NCBI GenBank assembly: GCA_900542985.1
Contig: UQPQ01000001.1
Span: forward strand, 1-64,000
Source: an uncultured Bacteroides sp.
GTDB taxonomy: Bacteria > Bacteroidota > Bacteroidia > Bacteroidales > Bacteroidaceae
DNA: 64,000 nt
Direction of reading: 5' to 3'
The notes under the pieces were generated by a model. That model did not search any database and was not told the DNA's origin. It saw nothing but the letters and a program-made list of their open reading frames with translations. How positions within the stretch are numbered: the first letter of the stretch is position 1; each line of letters starts with the position of its first letter. Of this stretch, positions 52,088 to 61,555 are shown in pieces. Made by a program: the position numbers and the translations under genes.

Positions 52088-54052
52088 ATGAGCGAAGAAC
52101 TGACACCTAACAGCGGAAGTAATTATTCGGCAAGTAGCATTCAGGTTTTGGAAGGACTTGAGGCTGTACGCAAGCGTCCCGCTATGTATATCGGCGACAT
52201 CAGTGAAAAAGGGTTGCACCATTTGGTTTACGAAGTGGTAGACAACTCAATTGATGAGGCCCTCGCCGGTTATTGTACCCATATAGAAGTAACTATCAAC
52301 GAAGACAATTCAATTACCGTACAAGATAACGGACGAGGTATTCCTGTTGATTTTCATGAAAAAGAAAAGAAATCGGCATTGGAGGTCGTTATGACCGTGC
52401 TTCATGCCGGAGGTAAATTCGATAAAGGTTCATACAAGGTATCCGGAGGTTTGCATGGTGTTGGTGTATCGTGTGTAAATGCATTGTCTACTCACATGAC
52501 AACCAATGTATTCCGCAATGGAAAAATCTATCAGCAGGAATATGAGTGTGGTAAGCCTCTGTATGCAGTGAAAGAGGTTGGTACATGTGATATCACCGGT
52601 ACTCGTCAGACGTTCTGGCCAGATGCAAGTATTTTTACTGTAACCGAGTATAAATACAGCATTCTGCAGGCTCGTATGCGTGAATTGGCCTATCTGAACA
52701 AAGGTATTACCATTACTTTGACCGACAAGCGTGTACGGGAGGAAGACGGCTCTTATAAGAGTGAAACTTTCCATTCGGAAGAAGGAGTAAAAGAGTTCGT
52801 ACGCTTCTTGAATTCTACCAACACTCCACTAATTGAAGATGTCATTTATCTGAATACTGAAAAGCAGGGAATTCCTATTGAATGTGCCATTATGTACAAT
52901 ACTGGCTTCCGCGAAAACCTGCATTCGTATGTAAACAATATCAATACCATCGAAGGTGGTACACACGAAGCCGGATTCCGTACTGCTCTGACTCGTGTAT
53001 TGAAGAAATACGCTGAAGAAAGCAAGGCACTGGAAAAAGCGAAAGTGGAAATTTCCGGAGAAGACTTCCGTGAAGGGCTGATTGCTGTAATCTCAGTGAA
53101 GGTAGCAGAGCCTCAGTTCGAAGGACAGACTAAAACCAAGTTGGGTAATAACGAGGTAAGCGGAGCTGTCAATCAGGCAGTAGGTGAAGCTTTGACTTAT
53201 TATCTGGAAGAACATCCTAAGGAAGCCAAGACAATTGTAGATAAAGTTGTATTGGCAGCTACTGCGCGTATTGCAGCGCGTAAAGCCCGTGAATCGGTAC
53301 AACGCAAGAGCCCGATGGGTGGAGGTGGTTTGCCGGGTAAACTGGCCGATTGCTCAAGTCGTGTAGCAGAAGAATGTGAGTTGTTCCTTGTCGAGGGTGA
53401 TTCTGCAGGTGGTTCTGCAAAACAAGGACGAAGCCGTCAGTTCCAGGCTATCTTGCCGTTGCGTGGTAAGATTCTGAACGTAGAGAAGGCGATGTGGCAC
53501 AAAGCATTCGAAAGTGACGAGGTAAACAATATTATTCAGGCATTGGGAATCCGTTTCGGAGTAGACGGAGAAGAAAACAGCAAGAAGGCCAATATTGATA
53601 AATTGCGTTATCATAAGGTAATTATTATGACCGATGCCGACGTCGATGGTTCACACATCGACACCCTTATTATGACATTGTTCTACCGCTATATGCCTGA
53701 AGTAATTCAAGGCGGACACCTGTATATTGCTACTCCTCCTTTGTATAAATGTTCAAAGGGAAAAGTAAGCGAATACTGCTATACCGATGAAGAACGTATG
53801 GCATTCATTCAGAAATACGGTGACGGTACAGAGACAGGTATTCATACTCAGCGTTACAAAGGTTTGGGTGAAATGAATCCGGAACAGTTGTGGGAAACTA
53901 CCATGAATCCTGAAACCCGTATTTTGAAACAGGTAAATATTGAAAATGCCGCAGAGGCAGACTATATCTTTTCTATGCTGATGGGAGACGATGTAGCTCC
54001 TCGCCGTGAATTTATTGAAAAGAATGCGACTTATGCGAATATCGATGCATAA
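52088..54052 (+). CDS. gyrB: DNA gyrase subunit B
   Basis: A 654-residue ATPase subunit of gyrase, which introduces negative supercoils. GHKL ATPase motifs: VDNSIDEALAG, VQDNGRGIP, SGGLHGVGVSCVNALS; transducer with QTKTKLGN; TOPRIM with LVEGDSAGGSAKQGR and ADVDGSHI; C-terminal GLGEMNPEQLWETTMNPE. All key residues are present. The gene is monocistronic, with gyrA elsewhere. Confidence 0.98.
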   Translation: MSEELTPNSGSNYSASSIQVLEGLEAVRKRPAMYIGDISEKGLHHLVYEVVDNSIDEALAGYCTHIEVTINEDNSITVQDNGRGIPVDFHEKEKKSALEVVMTVLHAGGKFDKGSYKVSGGLHGVGVSCVNALSTHMTTNVFRNGKIYQQEYECGKPLYAVKEVGTCDITGTRQTFWPDASIFTVTEYKYSILQARMRELAYLNKGITITLTDKRVREEDGSYKSETFHSEEGVKEFVRFLNSTNTPLIEDVIYLNTEKQGIPIECAIMYNTGFRENLHSYVNNINTIEGGTHEAGFRTALTRVLKKYAEESKALEKAKVEISGEDFREGLIAVISVKVAEPQFEGQTKTKLGNNEVSGAVNQAVGEALTYYLEEHPKEAKTIVDKVVLAATARIAARKARESVQRKSPMGGGGLPGKLADCSSRVAEECELFLVEGDSAGGSAKQGRSRQFQAILPLRGKILNVEKAMWHKAFESDEVNNIIQALGIRFGVDGEENSKKANIDKLRYHKVIIMTDADVDGSHIDTLIMTLFYRYMPEVIQGGHLYIATPPLYKCSKGKVSEYCYTDEERMAFIQKYGDGTETGIHTQRYKGLGEMNPEQLWETTMNPETRILKQVNIENAAEADYIFSMLMGDDVAPRREFIEKNATYANIDA

Positions 54053-54122
54053 GGAGTGTTTTTTATATATTCATAATTAATTTTTATCTAAACAAATCCA
54101 TCCTCACATCTTACAATGAGGG

Positions 54123-54160
54123 AAGCTCCGGAGGTCTGTAGGCATCCGGAGCTTTTTTAT
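54123..54160 (+). terminator. Terminator of gyrB
   Basis: A perfect 10-bp stem (aagctccgga at 54123-54132 with 54145-54154) is followed by a T run (ttttttatt). Confidence 0.88.
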
Positions 54161-54311
54161 TGAAATACGTCGGCCGATTCCTTTTTTTATCTCCAAATCG
54201 GTTTATATTTTTAGTTTCTGTTTATGCCCTACAAGGTGTTCTGAGCACGATTTATACTTGTTTTTACTTATATTTTCTTTCACGGGAAAGTGAACTTCTG
54301 TATTATTTCAT

Positions 54312-54319
54312 TACTTTTG
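54312..54319 (+). promoter_or_regulatory. Probable -7 element of malQ
   Basis: TACTTTTG lies 31 bp before the ATG at 54351 and matches TAnnTTTG. The rest of the gap from 54161 shows no gene. Confidence 0.45.
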
Positions 54320-54350
54320 AGAAAAAGATAAACTAATACCTCAGAAAAAT

Positions 54351-57017
54351 ATGAAACTAACTTTTCGCATTCAGTATCGTACGGTGTGGGGGGAATATCT
54401 TTGTGTAATCTTGAATGAGGAAGTCATCGAACTGTCTACTAAAGACGGGAACGAATGGCAGGGCACTGCCGAATGCCGGCTTCCGGAAGGAGATTCACTT
54501 GTAACCTACCGGTACGGTGTTTTCCGCGACGGAGTCTGTATCCGTAAAGAACTTGGAGCTATATCGCATTCCTTTTGTATCGGGAATGCTCAACAAAGTC
54601 ATTTGATTCTATGCGATTGTTGGAGAGATTTACCCGCAGAATCATATCGCTACAGTTCGGCTTTTAATGGCATTTATGTACCTCAGCAACCTAACAAATT
54701 ATCCGATGGAGTAGGTAGTTGTATCACTTTCCGTGCTCTTTGTCCGGGTCTTAGTGTGAAGAAACAAGCACTCGGTCTTATAGGAAGTTGCGATGCATTG
54801 GGAAACTGGGAATATTGCCGTCCGTTGCGGATGATGGAAGTACAGCCTAATGTATGGCATCTTACATTGGATGCCGCCTCTCTTCGATATACTTTCGAAT
54901 ATAAATTTGTGGCCATCAATGTAGAAACTGGAGCTGTAGAAGAATGGGAATGCGGTTCCAACCGTATATTCCATATTCAGCCACTTCTGCGTGGTGAAAC
55001 TTACCTGCCGATGGAAACTGAAGTGTTCTTCAATCTTCCGCAACATAAGATTGCAGGTAGTGCCATTCCGGTATTTTCACTTCGCTCGGAAGGCAGTTTT
55101 GGAGTCGGCGACTTTGGTGACTTAAAGCACTTTATCACCTGGGCTGCCGAAACCGGGCAACAAGCTGTGCAGATTCTGCCTATCAATGATACTACAATGA
55201 CTGGTACGTGGACTGATTCGTATCCGTATAGCAGTATTTCTATTTATGCATTTCATCCTATGTTTGTCGATTTGCGTCAGTTGCCCGTGTTGAACGACTG
55301 GAAACTCGCCAAACAAATGGAAGAAGAGCGTATTCGGCTGAATGCGTTACCACAGGTAGATTACGAAGAAGTGAACCGCCTGAAACAAGCTTATCTGAAA
55401 GCCGTGTTTCAGCAGGAAAAAGACCTGATATTGTCTTCCGAAGGGCTTCGCAGTTTCTTCCACGATAACGAAGAATGGCTGATGCCTTATGCGGCATTCT
55501 GTTATCTGCGCGATCGTTTCGGAACCCCCGATTTCCATCAGTGGGGAGAATATAGTGTGTACGATGAAGAAAAGGTACAGGCACTTTGTGCATCCGACAG
55601 CGAAGCTTATCCGGAAATTGCATTCCATTATTTTGTGCAGTATGAGCTCCATATTCAGTTGCTCGATGCCTGCAATTACGGTCGTAGCCGTGGAGTGATT
55701 GTCAAAGGAGATATACCAATTGGTATCAGTCGTACCAGTGTGGAAGCCTGGGTAGAACCCTATTACTTTAACATGAACGGACAGGCTGGTGCTCCACCCG
55801 ATGCTTTTTCTACCAAAGGCCAGAACTGGGGAATGCCAACCTACAACTGGAATGTGATGGAGAAAGACAATTACCAATGGTGGCGCCGCCGTTTCTGTAA
55901 GATGGCAGAATATTTTACAGCTTACCGTATCGACCATATTTTGGGATTCTTCCGTATTTGGGAGATTCCAGTCCACTCTGTGCATGGCCTGTTAGGACAG
56001 TTTGTCCCTTCTTTGCCTATGAGTAAGGAGGAAATCCAGAGTTTTGGTTTACGTTTTCAGCCGGAATTCATGACGAAACCGTTTATCAATGACTATATAT
56101 TGAATACCATGTTTGGCGAACGGAGCGAAGAGGTTCGTCAGACTTTTGTACAGCATGTACATCACGATATCTACGAGATGCGTCCGGAATTTGATACGCA
56201 GCGTAAGGTCGAGGCTTATTTTGCAGGAAAAACAGATGAGGCTGATCTTGATCTGAAAGAAGGATTGTACTCACTCATTAGCGATGTGCTGTTTGTGGTA
56301 GACCGTGATAATCCGGAAATGTATCATCCGCGCATTGCCGTGCAGAACGATTTTGTATATCGTCAGCTCAATGGACAGGAACAGGAAGCGTTCAACCGCT
56401 TGTACAATCACTATTATTATCAGCGTCATAATGATTTCTGGTATCGGGAAGCCATGAAGAAACTGCCGGTACTGACGCAGTCTACTTCCATGCTGGTATG
56501 TGGAGAAGACTTGGGTATGGTGCCCGACTGCGTGCCTTGGGTAATGGATCAGTTGCAGATTCTGTCCTTGGAGATACAGCGTATGCCCAAGAATCCTGAA
56601 CATGAGTTTGGGCACGTCAGCGAATATCCATTCCGTTCGGTATGTACTATTGGTACACACGATATGTCTACCTTCCGCGGATGGTGGGAGGAAGACCGTA
56701 GCGTAACAGAATCTTTCTATTATCGTGAGTTGGGTCATTGGGGAGACTTGCCGGAACATGCTCCGGGCTGGCTGTGTGAGGATGTGGTACGCCGCCATTT
56801 ATACAGTCCGTCCATGCTTTGTATTCTTACCTGGCAAGACTGGACAGCGATGGACGAATCACTTCGTAACCCGGATATTGAAATTGAGCGTATCAATGTA
56901 CCGGCCAATCCGAAACATTACTGGCGCTGGCGTATGCACATCACGCTGGAAGAACTGATGAAGCAGGATGCTTTCAACGAAAAGATACGTAACATGATTG
57001 CCGAAAGCGGTCGTTAG
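54351..57017 (+). CDS. malQ: 4-alpha-glucanotransferase (amylomaltase) with starch-binding domains
   Basis: An 888-residue GH77 enzyme that moves alpha-1,4-glucan chains among maltooligosaccharides in the cytoplasm. The first ~240 residues are two CBM20-like beta domains (with TFRALCPGLSV, ALGLIGSCDALGNWEYCRPL). The catalytic barrel has the nucleophile Asp in YRIDHILGFFRIWEIP, acid/base Glu in LVCGEDLGMVPDCV and the third Asp in IGTHDMSTFRGWW. This long form is the plant DPE2-like type. It is close to the starch genes at the right end and ends in a terminator. Confidence 0.93.
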   Translation: MKLTFRIQYRTVWGEYLCVILNEEVIELSTKDGNEWQGTAECRLPEGDSLVTYRYGVFRDGVCIRKELGAISHSFCIGNAQQSHLILCDCWRDLPAESYRYSSAFNGIYVPQQPNKLSDGVGSCITFRALCPGLSVKKQALGLIGSCDALGNWEYCRPLRMMEVQPNVWHLTLDAASLRYTFEYKFVAINVETGAVEEWECGSNRIFHIQPLLRGETYLPMETEVFFNLPQHKIAGSAIPVFSLRSEGSFGVGDFGDLKHFITWAAETGQQAVQILPINDTTMTGTWTDSYPYSSISIYAFHPMFVDLRQLPVLNDWKLAKQMEEERIRLNALPQVDYEEVNRLKQAYLKAVFQQEKDLILSSEGLRSFFHDNEEWLMPYAAFCYLRDRFGTPDFHQWGEYSVYDEEKVQALCASDSEAYPEIAFHYFVQYELHIQLLDACNYGRSRGVIVKGDIPIGISRTSVEAWVEPYYFNMNGQAGAPPDAFSTKGQNWGMPTYNWNVMEKDNYQWWRRRFCKMAEYFTAYRIDHILGFFRIWEIPVHSVHGLLGQFVPSLPMSKEEIQSFGLRFQPEFMTKPFINDYILNTMFGERSEEVRQTFVQHVHHDIYEMRPEFDTQRKVEAYFAGKTDEADLDLKEGLYSLISDVLFVVDRDNPEMYHPRIAVQNDFVYRQLNGQEQEAFNRLYNHYYYQRHNDFWYREAMKKLPVLTQSTSMLVCGEDLGMVPDCVPWVMDQLQILSLEIQRMPKNPEHEFGHVSEYPFRSVCTIGTHDMSTFRGWWEEDRSVTESFYYRELGHWGDLPEHAPGWLCEDVVRRHLYSPSMLCILTWQDWTAMDESLRNPDIEIERINVPANPKHYWRWRMHITLEELMKQDAFNEKIRNMIAESGR

Positions 57018-57040
57018 AAGTGATAGATTTTTATGATAGC

Positions 57041-57078
57041 AAGTGGTTGTCGCACGTGTGGTGGCAACCACTTTTTTT
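57041..57078 (+). terminator. Terminator of malQ
   Basis: aagtggttg (57041-57049) pairs with caaccactt (57065-57073), followed by ttttttta. Confidence 0.85.
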
Positions 57079-58005
57079 ATCTTTTGGTAAATATCATATT
57101 GGTAGGTAAAAAGGAATTTTTATATTAAAAAATGAGAAAATGCTCTTTCCCGATAACTCGTGTTTTGAATAAAAAGTTCGCTCACGGCGATAAAAACTCC
57201 TTTTTAGAACCGGAAAACCTCCTTGAAATATGTTATAAGACAGGTTTATGATGCCTTTTCCGGAGGAAAATACAACCTTTATCAAACGGCAACAATACTT
57301 GTAACGAGGGCTGACGGTACTAGAATCGTTGCCTTACGCGATTAGTCGCGTTGACTGATGCTTCCTTTTGTTGGTTTTTACCTGTTTTCGGGTGGTTTCC
57401 GGTGCTTTTTCGAAGCAGATTCTCTTCATCTTTTGAAATGATAAAAGGCTGCTTTTCCCTTGATTTTTCGATGTCGGTGTATGGTGTAGACTATTCTTTA
57501 TGTTGTTTAGAAGAATAATGACTGTAATTTCTGTCTTTCTGTATTTTATAAAGGCCGAAAAACAGCCGAATTTTCCACGACTTCTGTACCGGTGGTCAAA
57601 TAGCGCCGTGTAGAAGCATCTGAATTGACATTTTGTAAATAGTGAGAAATGAGAAAAAGGAGGGGGAGACATTGTATCATTTTGTCAAAACAAGAAACAG
57701 ATGTCTATCAGAGTCGCAGCATGAGTCTGGAAAGCATAGAACTGGTGTGGGTGTGAGAAAGTAAGAAAGCAAAAAGTCTTTTTGAATGATTATTTGCTAC
57801 ATAGTATTGATATCAGACCATATAGTAATTCAATATGGCCATTTGGTACAAGATGCGATAATGCGATATTGTCTCGGTTGAAGAGGATGCTTATTTTTAC
57901 TTTCAAATAAAAAGCGCATCTTTTTTGCTTGGAAGGAATCCCCTGCGTTTTTAACGTCAATAATAGGAAGGTCTTTGGGGATGAGACCTGCGTAAAACTA
58001 TTCAA
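57079..58005 (+). other. Long intergenic region without recognisable gene
   Basis: Nearly 1 kb between malQ and the small outer-membrane protein gene. Open frames at 57285-57094 and 57672-57334 (minus) lack start context and convincing protein character. The segments around 57130-57240 (cgctcacggcgataaaaact) and 57540-57640 (aggccgaaaaacagccg) look like conserved intergenic elements rather than random sequence. Near 57820 there is a palindromic run (accatatagtaattcaatatggcc). No promoter is clear for the following gene. It may hide a small RNA or a decayed gene. Confidence 0.35.
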
Positions 58006-58572
58006 ATGATGAGACAGAATCTATTTCTTAAGGTAATGCTTGTTGTAACGGCATTGGTAATGAATCTTACAGTTTGTGCAGCCACAGGAACATTGGGCTC
58101 TTCTGATTTTTCTTACGAGGGTATGGATTATAAGAAGAATCGTTTTGCTATCGATTTTGGTATAGGAGGTGGTCAAGGTAGTACAGGCTTTGATTTGGGG
58201 GTAAGATACCAACATAATTTTGCTCCTTTTATTGGTTGGGATGTACTTAGTGTAAAAGCTGCTTTTCCAACTGAAGGCACGTTTGATGAAGCTCCGGATT
58301 TGCAGATTATGACAGGTGTGCGTGGTACAACTCCTAATTTTTATAAGAACATGTCAGCCTATGCGTCAATTGCTTCCGGCTATGGATTCAGTACAGACAG
58401 TAGTGTATATAATAATGATGGAGGTGTATGCGCTGAAATAGGAGTGGGTATCAATCTTTGTAAGTATGTCTATATGGGATATGCATTCAATTTCCAGAAG
58501 ATACATATTAATGATATGGATTTATCTGGAAAAGGAAAGGTACATTACTTCCGTTTAGGTTTTGTATTCTAA
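58006..58572 (+). CDS. Small outer-membrane beta-barrel protein
   Basis: A 188-residue exported protein with a signal peptide (cleavage after TVCAA), then eight or so amphipathic strands ending KVHYFRLGFVF, the terminal aromatic strand of outer-membrane barrels. It is in the size class of OmpW/OmpX or porin-family small barrels of Bacteroides. Strands such as NRFAIDFGIGGGQGSTGFDLG and GVCAEIGVGINLCKYVYMGY are well formed. The start may be the second ATG (58009). It is monocistronic; function unknown. Confidence 0.75.
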   Translation: MMRQNLFLKVMLVVTALVMNLTVCAATGTLGSSDFSYEGMDYKKNRFAIDFGIGGGQGSTGFDLGVRYQHNFAPFIGWDVLSVKAAFPTEGTFDEAPDLQIMTGVRGTTPNFYKNMSAYASIASGYGFSTDSSVYNNDGGVCAEIGVGINLCKYVYMGYAFNFQKIHINDMDLSGKGKVHYFRLGFVF

Positions 58573-58627
58573 GGTTTTTTACTTTTGATGAAGTTGGAAA
58601 GAGTTGTTGCTTTTTCCGTTTTTTGAA

Positions 58628-58693
58628 GGATCTGTTTGAATTTTGTTCGGCTTCGTTCGATTGGAAAATTTGAACAGGTCCTTAATTTTTTCA
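58628..58693 (+). terminator. Terminator of the small outer-membrane protein gene
   Basis: A 17-bp stem with three G-U pairs (58628-58644 with 58665-58681) is followed by a T run (ttaatttttt). The following 58694-58890 shows no gene. Confidence 0.78.
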
Positions 58694-58890
58694 GAGTGTA
58701 TAAGAATAATAGGTAGGATTGTTTTCTTTAATTGTATGAGTTCTTTTCACTGAATAGAGTTTTGACAAAGAGATAAAATGAGCATATGAAGATACTTATA
58801 ATTATTTTATATGCCATTTTGTTGTCGTTTTCTGTATTTACCCCATAATCTTATGGCCGGTATAATGGAGATATTTATTGGATAGTATAA

Positions 58891-58939
58891 AATAAGCCAA
58901 CTGATTCAGACCTATAGTACTGAAATCAGTTGGCTTATT
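58891..58939 (-). terminator. Terminator of the TIM-barrel lipoprotein / sugar transporter unit
   Basis: A perfect 16-bp stem (aataagccaactgatt at 58891-58906 with 58924-58939) lies 26 bp after the stop of the gene at 58966-60078. Confidence 0.85.
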
Positions 58940-58965
58940 AATATTTTATAGTAATCGTACTACGA

Positions 58966-60078
58966 TTATTCTTTCACTTGGATGGCTTTTTCAAATTCAG
59001 CCCAGTGTTCATCAGTCATGTTCGACGGGATGAAGAGAGCTACACCTGCTGCACCTGCTTCGATAGATCCGCGTACAGCTTCACCGATTTCAGATGGAAT
59101 CAAACCGTGTCCTTCCGGATCTTTGATATTGGCTTTGTTCTGCCAGTCGCGACAGATGAACAAGCCACTATATACCGGAACTTTACCGTTTACAGATTCT
59201 ACTTCTTCTTTAGTTACTTTACCTACCCATGAAGCTGGTTCCAGATAGAAGTCATTGTAGTTCATCGGGAAGAAAGCATCAATGTTCCATTTGTTCCATT
59301 CCTGGCGAACCAATTTCTTAGCATACGATTCCGGACCAGGGAATACAGCCGCACTTACTTTCTTTCCTTTAGCATGTACTGCATCTGCAATTTTGTTTAC
59401 CAAGTCGGTAATCTTGTGATAACGGAATTCTTTCCATTCCTGGCAAGTAGAAGGATCTTCTACAGCCTTGATATCAATACCACTTTCAGCCTTGAAATCA
59501 GCTACACACTTGTCGCAGTAGCAATAGTCGGCAGTAGGATATTCTTCGTTCATCACCAGTCCGTATTTGTCCCACAAACCACGAGCCAGAATGACGTCTA
59601 CGTAGCGGATATAATCCAAATGAATAAAGTCTACTTCAGGAATATCTGCAATCTTACCATATTCGGTTACCAGATAGTTGATTACATTCTGATTGTTCGG
59701 ACACATACATTTGTAGTAAGGAACATAAGCCTGTACGTTGTAGGCTGATTCACCTTTACGGTTTACGGCATACCAAGTAGAGTCGGCATCTCCTTTCAGC
59801 ATAGCTGGAATCCATGCATGATATTCCAGACCGTTGGCATGAGCAATTTTAGCAGCACGGGTGTGCTTTTCTACATTGAATCCACCGGCATTGTAACACA
59901 TACCTACCAGTCCGTGGTCTTTCCATTTCTTGAAATCGGCCTGAATGGAAGCTTCGGTGGCGTCTTCCCCTTCACCTTGCCATCCGTATACCGGAATAGT
60001 TTTTACAGCCCCGCTGTTACACGAGGTCATGCCTAATACACATGCAGCTGCAATAGCTAATAACGATTTTACTTTCAT
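58966..60078 (-). CDS. Lipoprotein with family-10-like TIM-barrel (glycosylhydrolase-like) domain
   Basis: A 370-residue lipoprotein (GMTSCNSG; Cys at about residue 20) that resembles the GHL10/DUF4434-type TIM barrels. Barrel segments with acidic residues: VDFIHLDYIRYVDVIL (about residues 147-162), VSAAVFPGPESY and NIDAFFPMNYNDFYLEP. A CYCDKC motif (187-192) plus CMCPN suggest a metal or disulfide. Next to it lies an MFS sugar transporter on the same strand (73 bp), so it may cleave an oligosaccharide in the periplasm. Activity is not proven for this family. Confidence 0.72.
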   Translation of the reverse strand: MKVKSLLAIAAACVLGMTSCNSGAVKTIPVYGWQGEGEDATEASIQADFKKWKDHGLVGMCYNAGGFNVEKHTRAAKIAHANGLEYHAWIPAMLKGDADSTWYAVNRKGESAYNVQAYVPYYKCMCPNNQNVINYLVTEYGKIADIPEVDFIHLDYIRYVDVILARGLWDKYGLVMNEEYPTADYCYCDKCVADFKAESGIDIKAVEDPSTCQEWKEFRYHKITDLVNKIADAVHAKGKKVSAAVFPGPESYAKKLVRQEWNKWNIDAFFPMNYNDFYLEPASWVGKVTKEEVESVNGKVPVYSGLFICRDWQNKANIKDPEGHGLIPSEIGEAVRGSIEAGAAGVALFIPSNMTDEHWAEFEKAIQVKE

Positions 60079-60151
60079 ACGTTAGGTTGATGTTTATAAA
60101 TTGTTGTTTTTCTAAATATCTACAAATATCCGAAAAAAAAATGATGATTCC

Positions 60152-61525
60152 TTATCCTTCGGCAGATTCTTTATGTTCTTTGATGATAGACACGCATAAT
60201 GCACCGATAATAAGCAATACTCCTGCCAATACAAGCATGTTGACTTCTGGAGCAATCTGTCCTTCGGTTGTGAACAGTTTTAAAATCCATCCTCCTGCAA
60301 CAGCTGCTACAATCTGGGGTACACAAATTGTGCCGTTGAATAGTCCTAAATAGGTACCCATATGTCCTCCGGTGAGTGCGTTGGTCAGAATCGTGAACGG
60401 CATAGCCAACATGGCTGCCCATGCACATCCGATAAGCAGGAAGGATACAAACAACATGTACTGGTTGTGAATAAAAAGAATGGATATGAATCCGATTCCT
60501 CCCAATACTAAACTTAGTGCGTAGGCGAATTTACGGTTTTTGATAGACGGCATGGTAACAGCCCAAATTACAGAACCGATGGCTTGTACTGCAAAGAGAA
60601 TACCTACCCAGTCGCCCGCAGTCTGGTATTGCAGAGATTGTGTATCGAGAACCATGTGAGTCACTCCGTCCTTTACCAACTCTATAGCCGGAGTGTTGAA
60701 TACATTGGCAGCAATGGTTCCGTTGGTATAGGTCCACATGAACATGAAAGCAGCCCAGCAGAAGAACTGTACCAAACCCACTGTCCAAAAGGCTTTGGGG
60801 GCTTTTACCAGTAATTTGAATACATTGGTTTTTTCCTGTTCTGCCTCTTTGGTAATTCCGTGATATTCGGCATAAAGTTGGGGAGGATATTCTTTTACTT
60901 TTACAGTCGTATAAATTACACAAAGAATAAGGATGGCTGCTCCAATGTAGAAAGAGTAGATGACAGAATCAGGAATGACACCTTTAGGAGCTATATTACT
61001 GATACCAATCGCTGCAAAAATAAAAGGGAAGAGATAACCGGCTAAGCTTCCGGCATTGCATAGAAAACTTTGGATGGAATAGGCAAGCCCTTTCTGCTTT
61101 TCGTTTACCATATCGCCCACCATCATTTTGAAAGGTTGCATGGCAATGTTGATGGAAGTATCCAAAAACATCAGTGAAACCAGACCGAAAATCATAGCTG
61201 CCGATACTCCCATACCGAAACTGCCGGCATTGGGAAGAAGACACATTACCAGTACGGCAATCAGGGCTCCTACAAACAGATAAGGAATCCGTCGTCCGAA
61301 ACGGCACCAGGTTTTGTCGCTTAAAGCACCGATAATAGGTTGCACGATGATTCCCGCTAAAGGAGGCAGTATCCAGAAATAACTTAAACTGTGAGGGTCG
61401 GCTCCTAAAGTAGAGAATATACGACTAATGTTTGCACTTTGTAAGGCGTAGGCTATTTGCACACCGAAAAACCCGAAACTGATGTTCCACAGTTTCCAGA
61501 AATTTAAATCAGGTATTTTTTTCAT
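60152..61525 (-). CDS. MFS sugar transporter, SLC45/MalA-like
   Basis: A 457-residue inner-membrane transporter with twelve helices, similar to the maltose/sucrose SLC45-type MFS carriers. The N-terminus has FWKLWNISFGFFGVQIAYAL and the family loop IIGALSDKTWCRFGRRIPYLF (a variant of the RGGR-type motif); the central loop carries VKEYPPQLYAEY. In Bacteroides such carriers import maltose or glucose made by periplasmic amylases. It lies between a SusR-like regulator gene (30 bp upstream) and the TIM-barrel lipoprotein gene, on the same strand. Confidence 0.85.
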   Translation of the reverse strand: MKKIPDLNFWKLWNISFGFFGVQIAYALQSANISRIFSTLGADPHSLSYFWILPPLAGIIVQPIIGALSDKTWCRFGRRIPYLFVGALIAVLVMCLLPNAGSFGMGVSAAMIFGLVSLMFLDTSINIAMQPFKMMVGDMVNEKQKGLAYSIQSFLCNAGSLAGYLFPFIFAAIGISNIAPKGVIPDSVIYSFYIGAAILILCVIYTTVKVKEYPPQLYAEYHGITKEAEQEKTNVFKLLVKAPKAFWTVGLVQFFCWAAFMFMWTYTNGTIAANVFNTPAIELVKDGVTHMVLDTQSLQYQTAGDWVGILFAVQAIGSVIWAVTMPSIKNRKFAYALSLVLGGIGFISILFIHNQYMLFVSFLLIGCAWAAMLAMPFTILTNALTGGHMGTYLGLFNGTICVPQIVAAVAGGWILKLFTTEGQIAPEVNMLVLAGVLLIIGALCVSIIKEHKESAEG

Positions 61526-61555
61526 GGTAATATTATGTATATGTATTTCCTTGCC

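Noticed and set aside
57094-57285. 63-codon minus-strand frame
   Set aside because: Same reasons; it may be a conserved non-coding element read by chance.
57334-57672. 112-codon minus-strand frame in the malQ downstream gap
   Set aside because: No initiation context and irregular composition; treated as part of an unexplained intergenic region.
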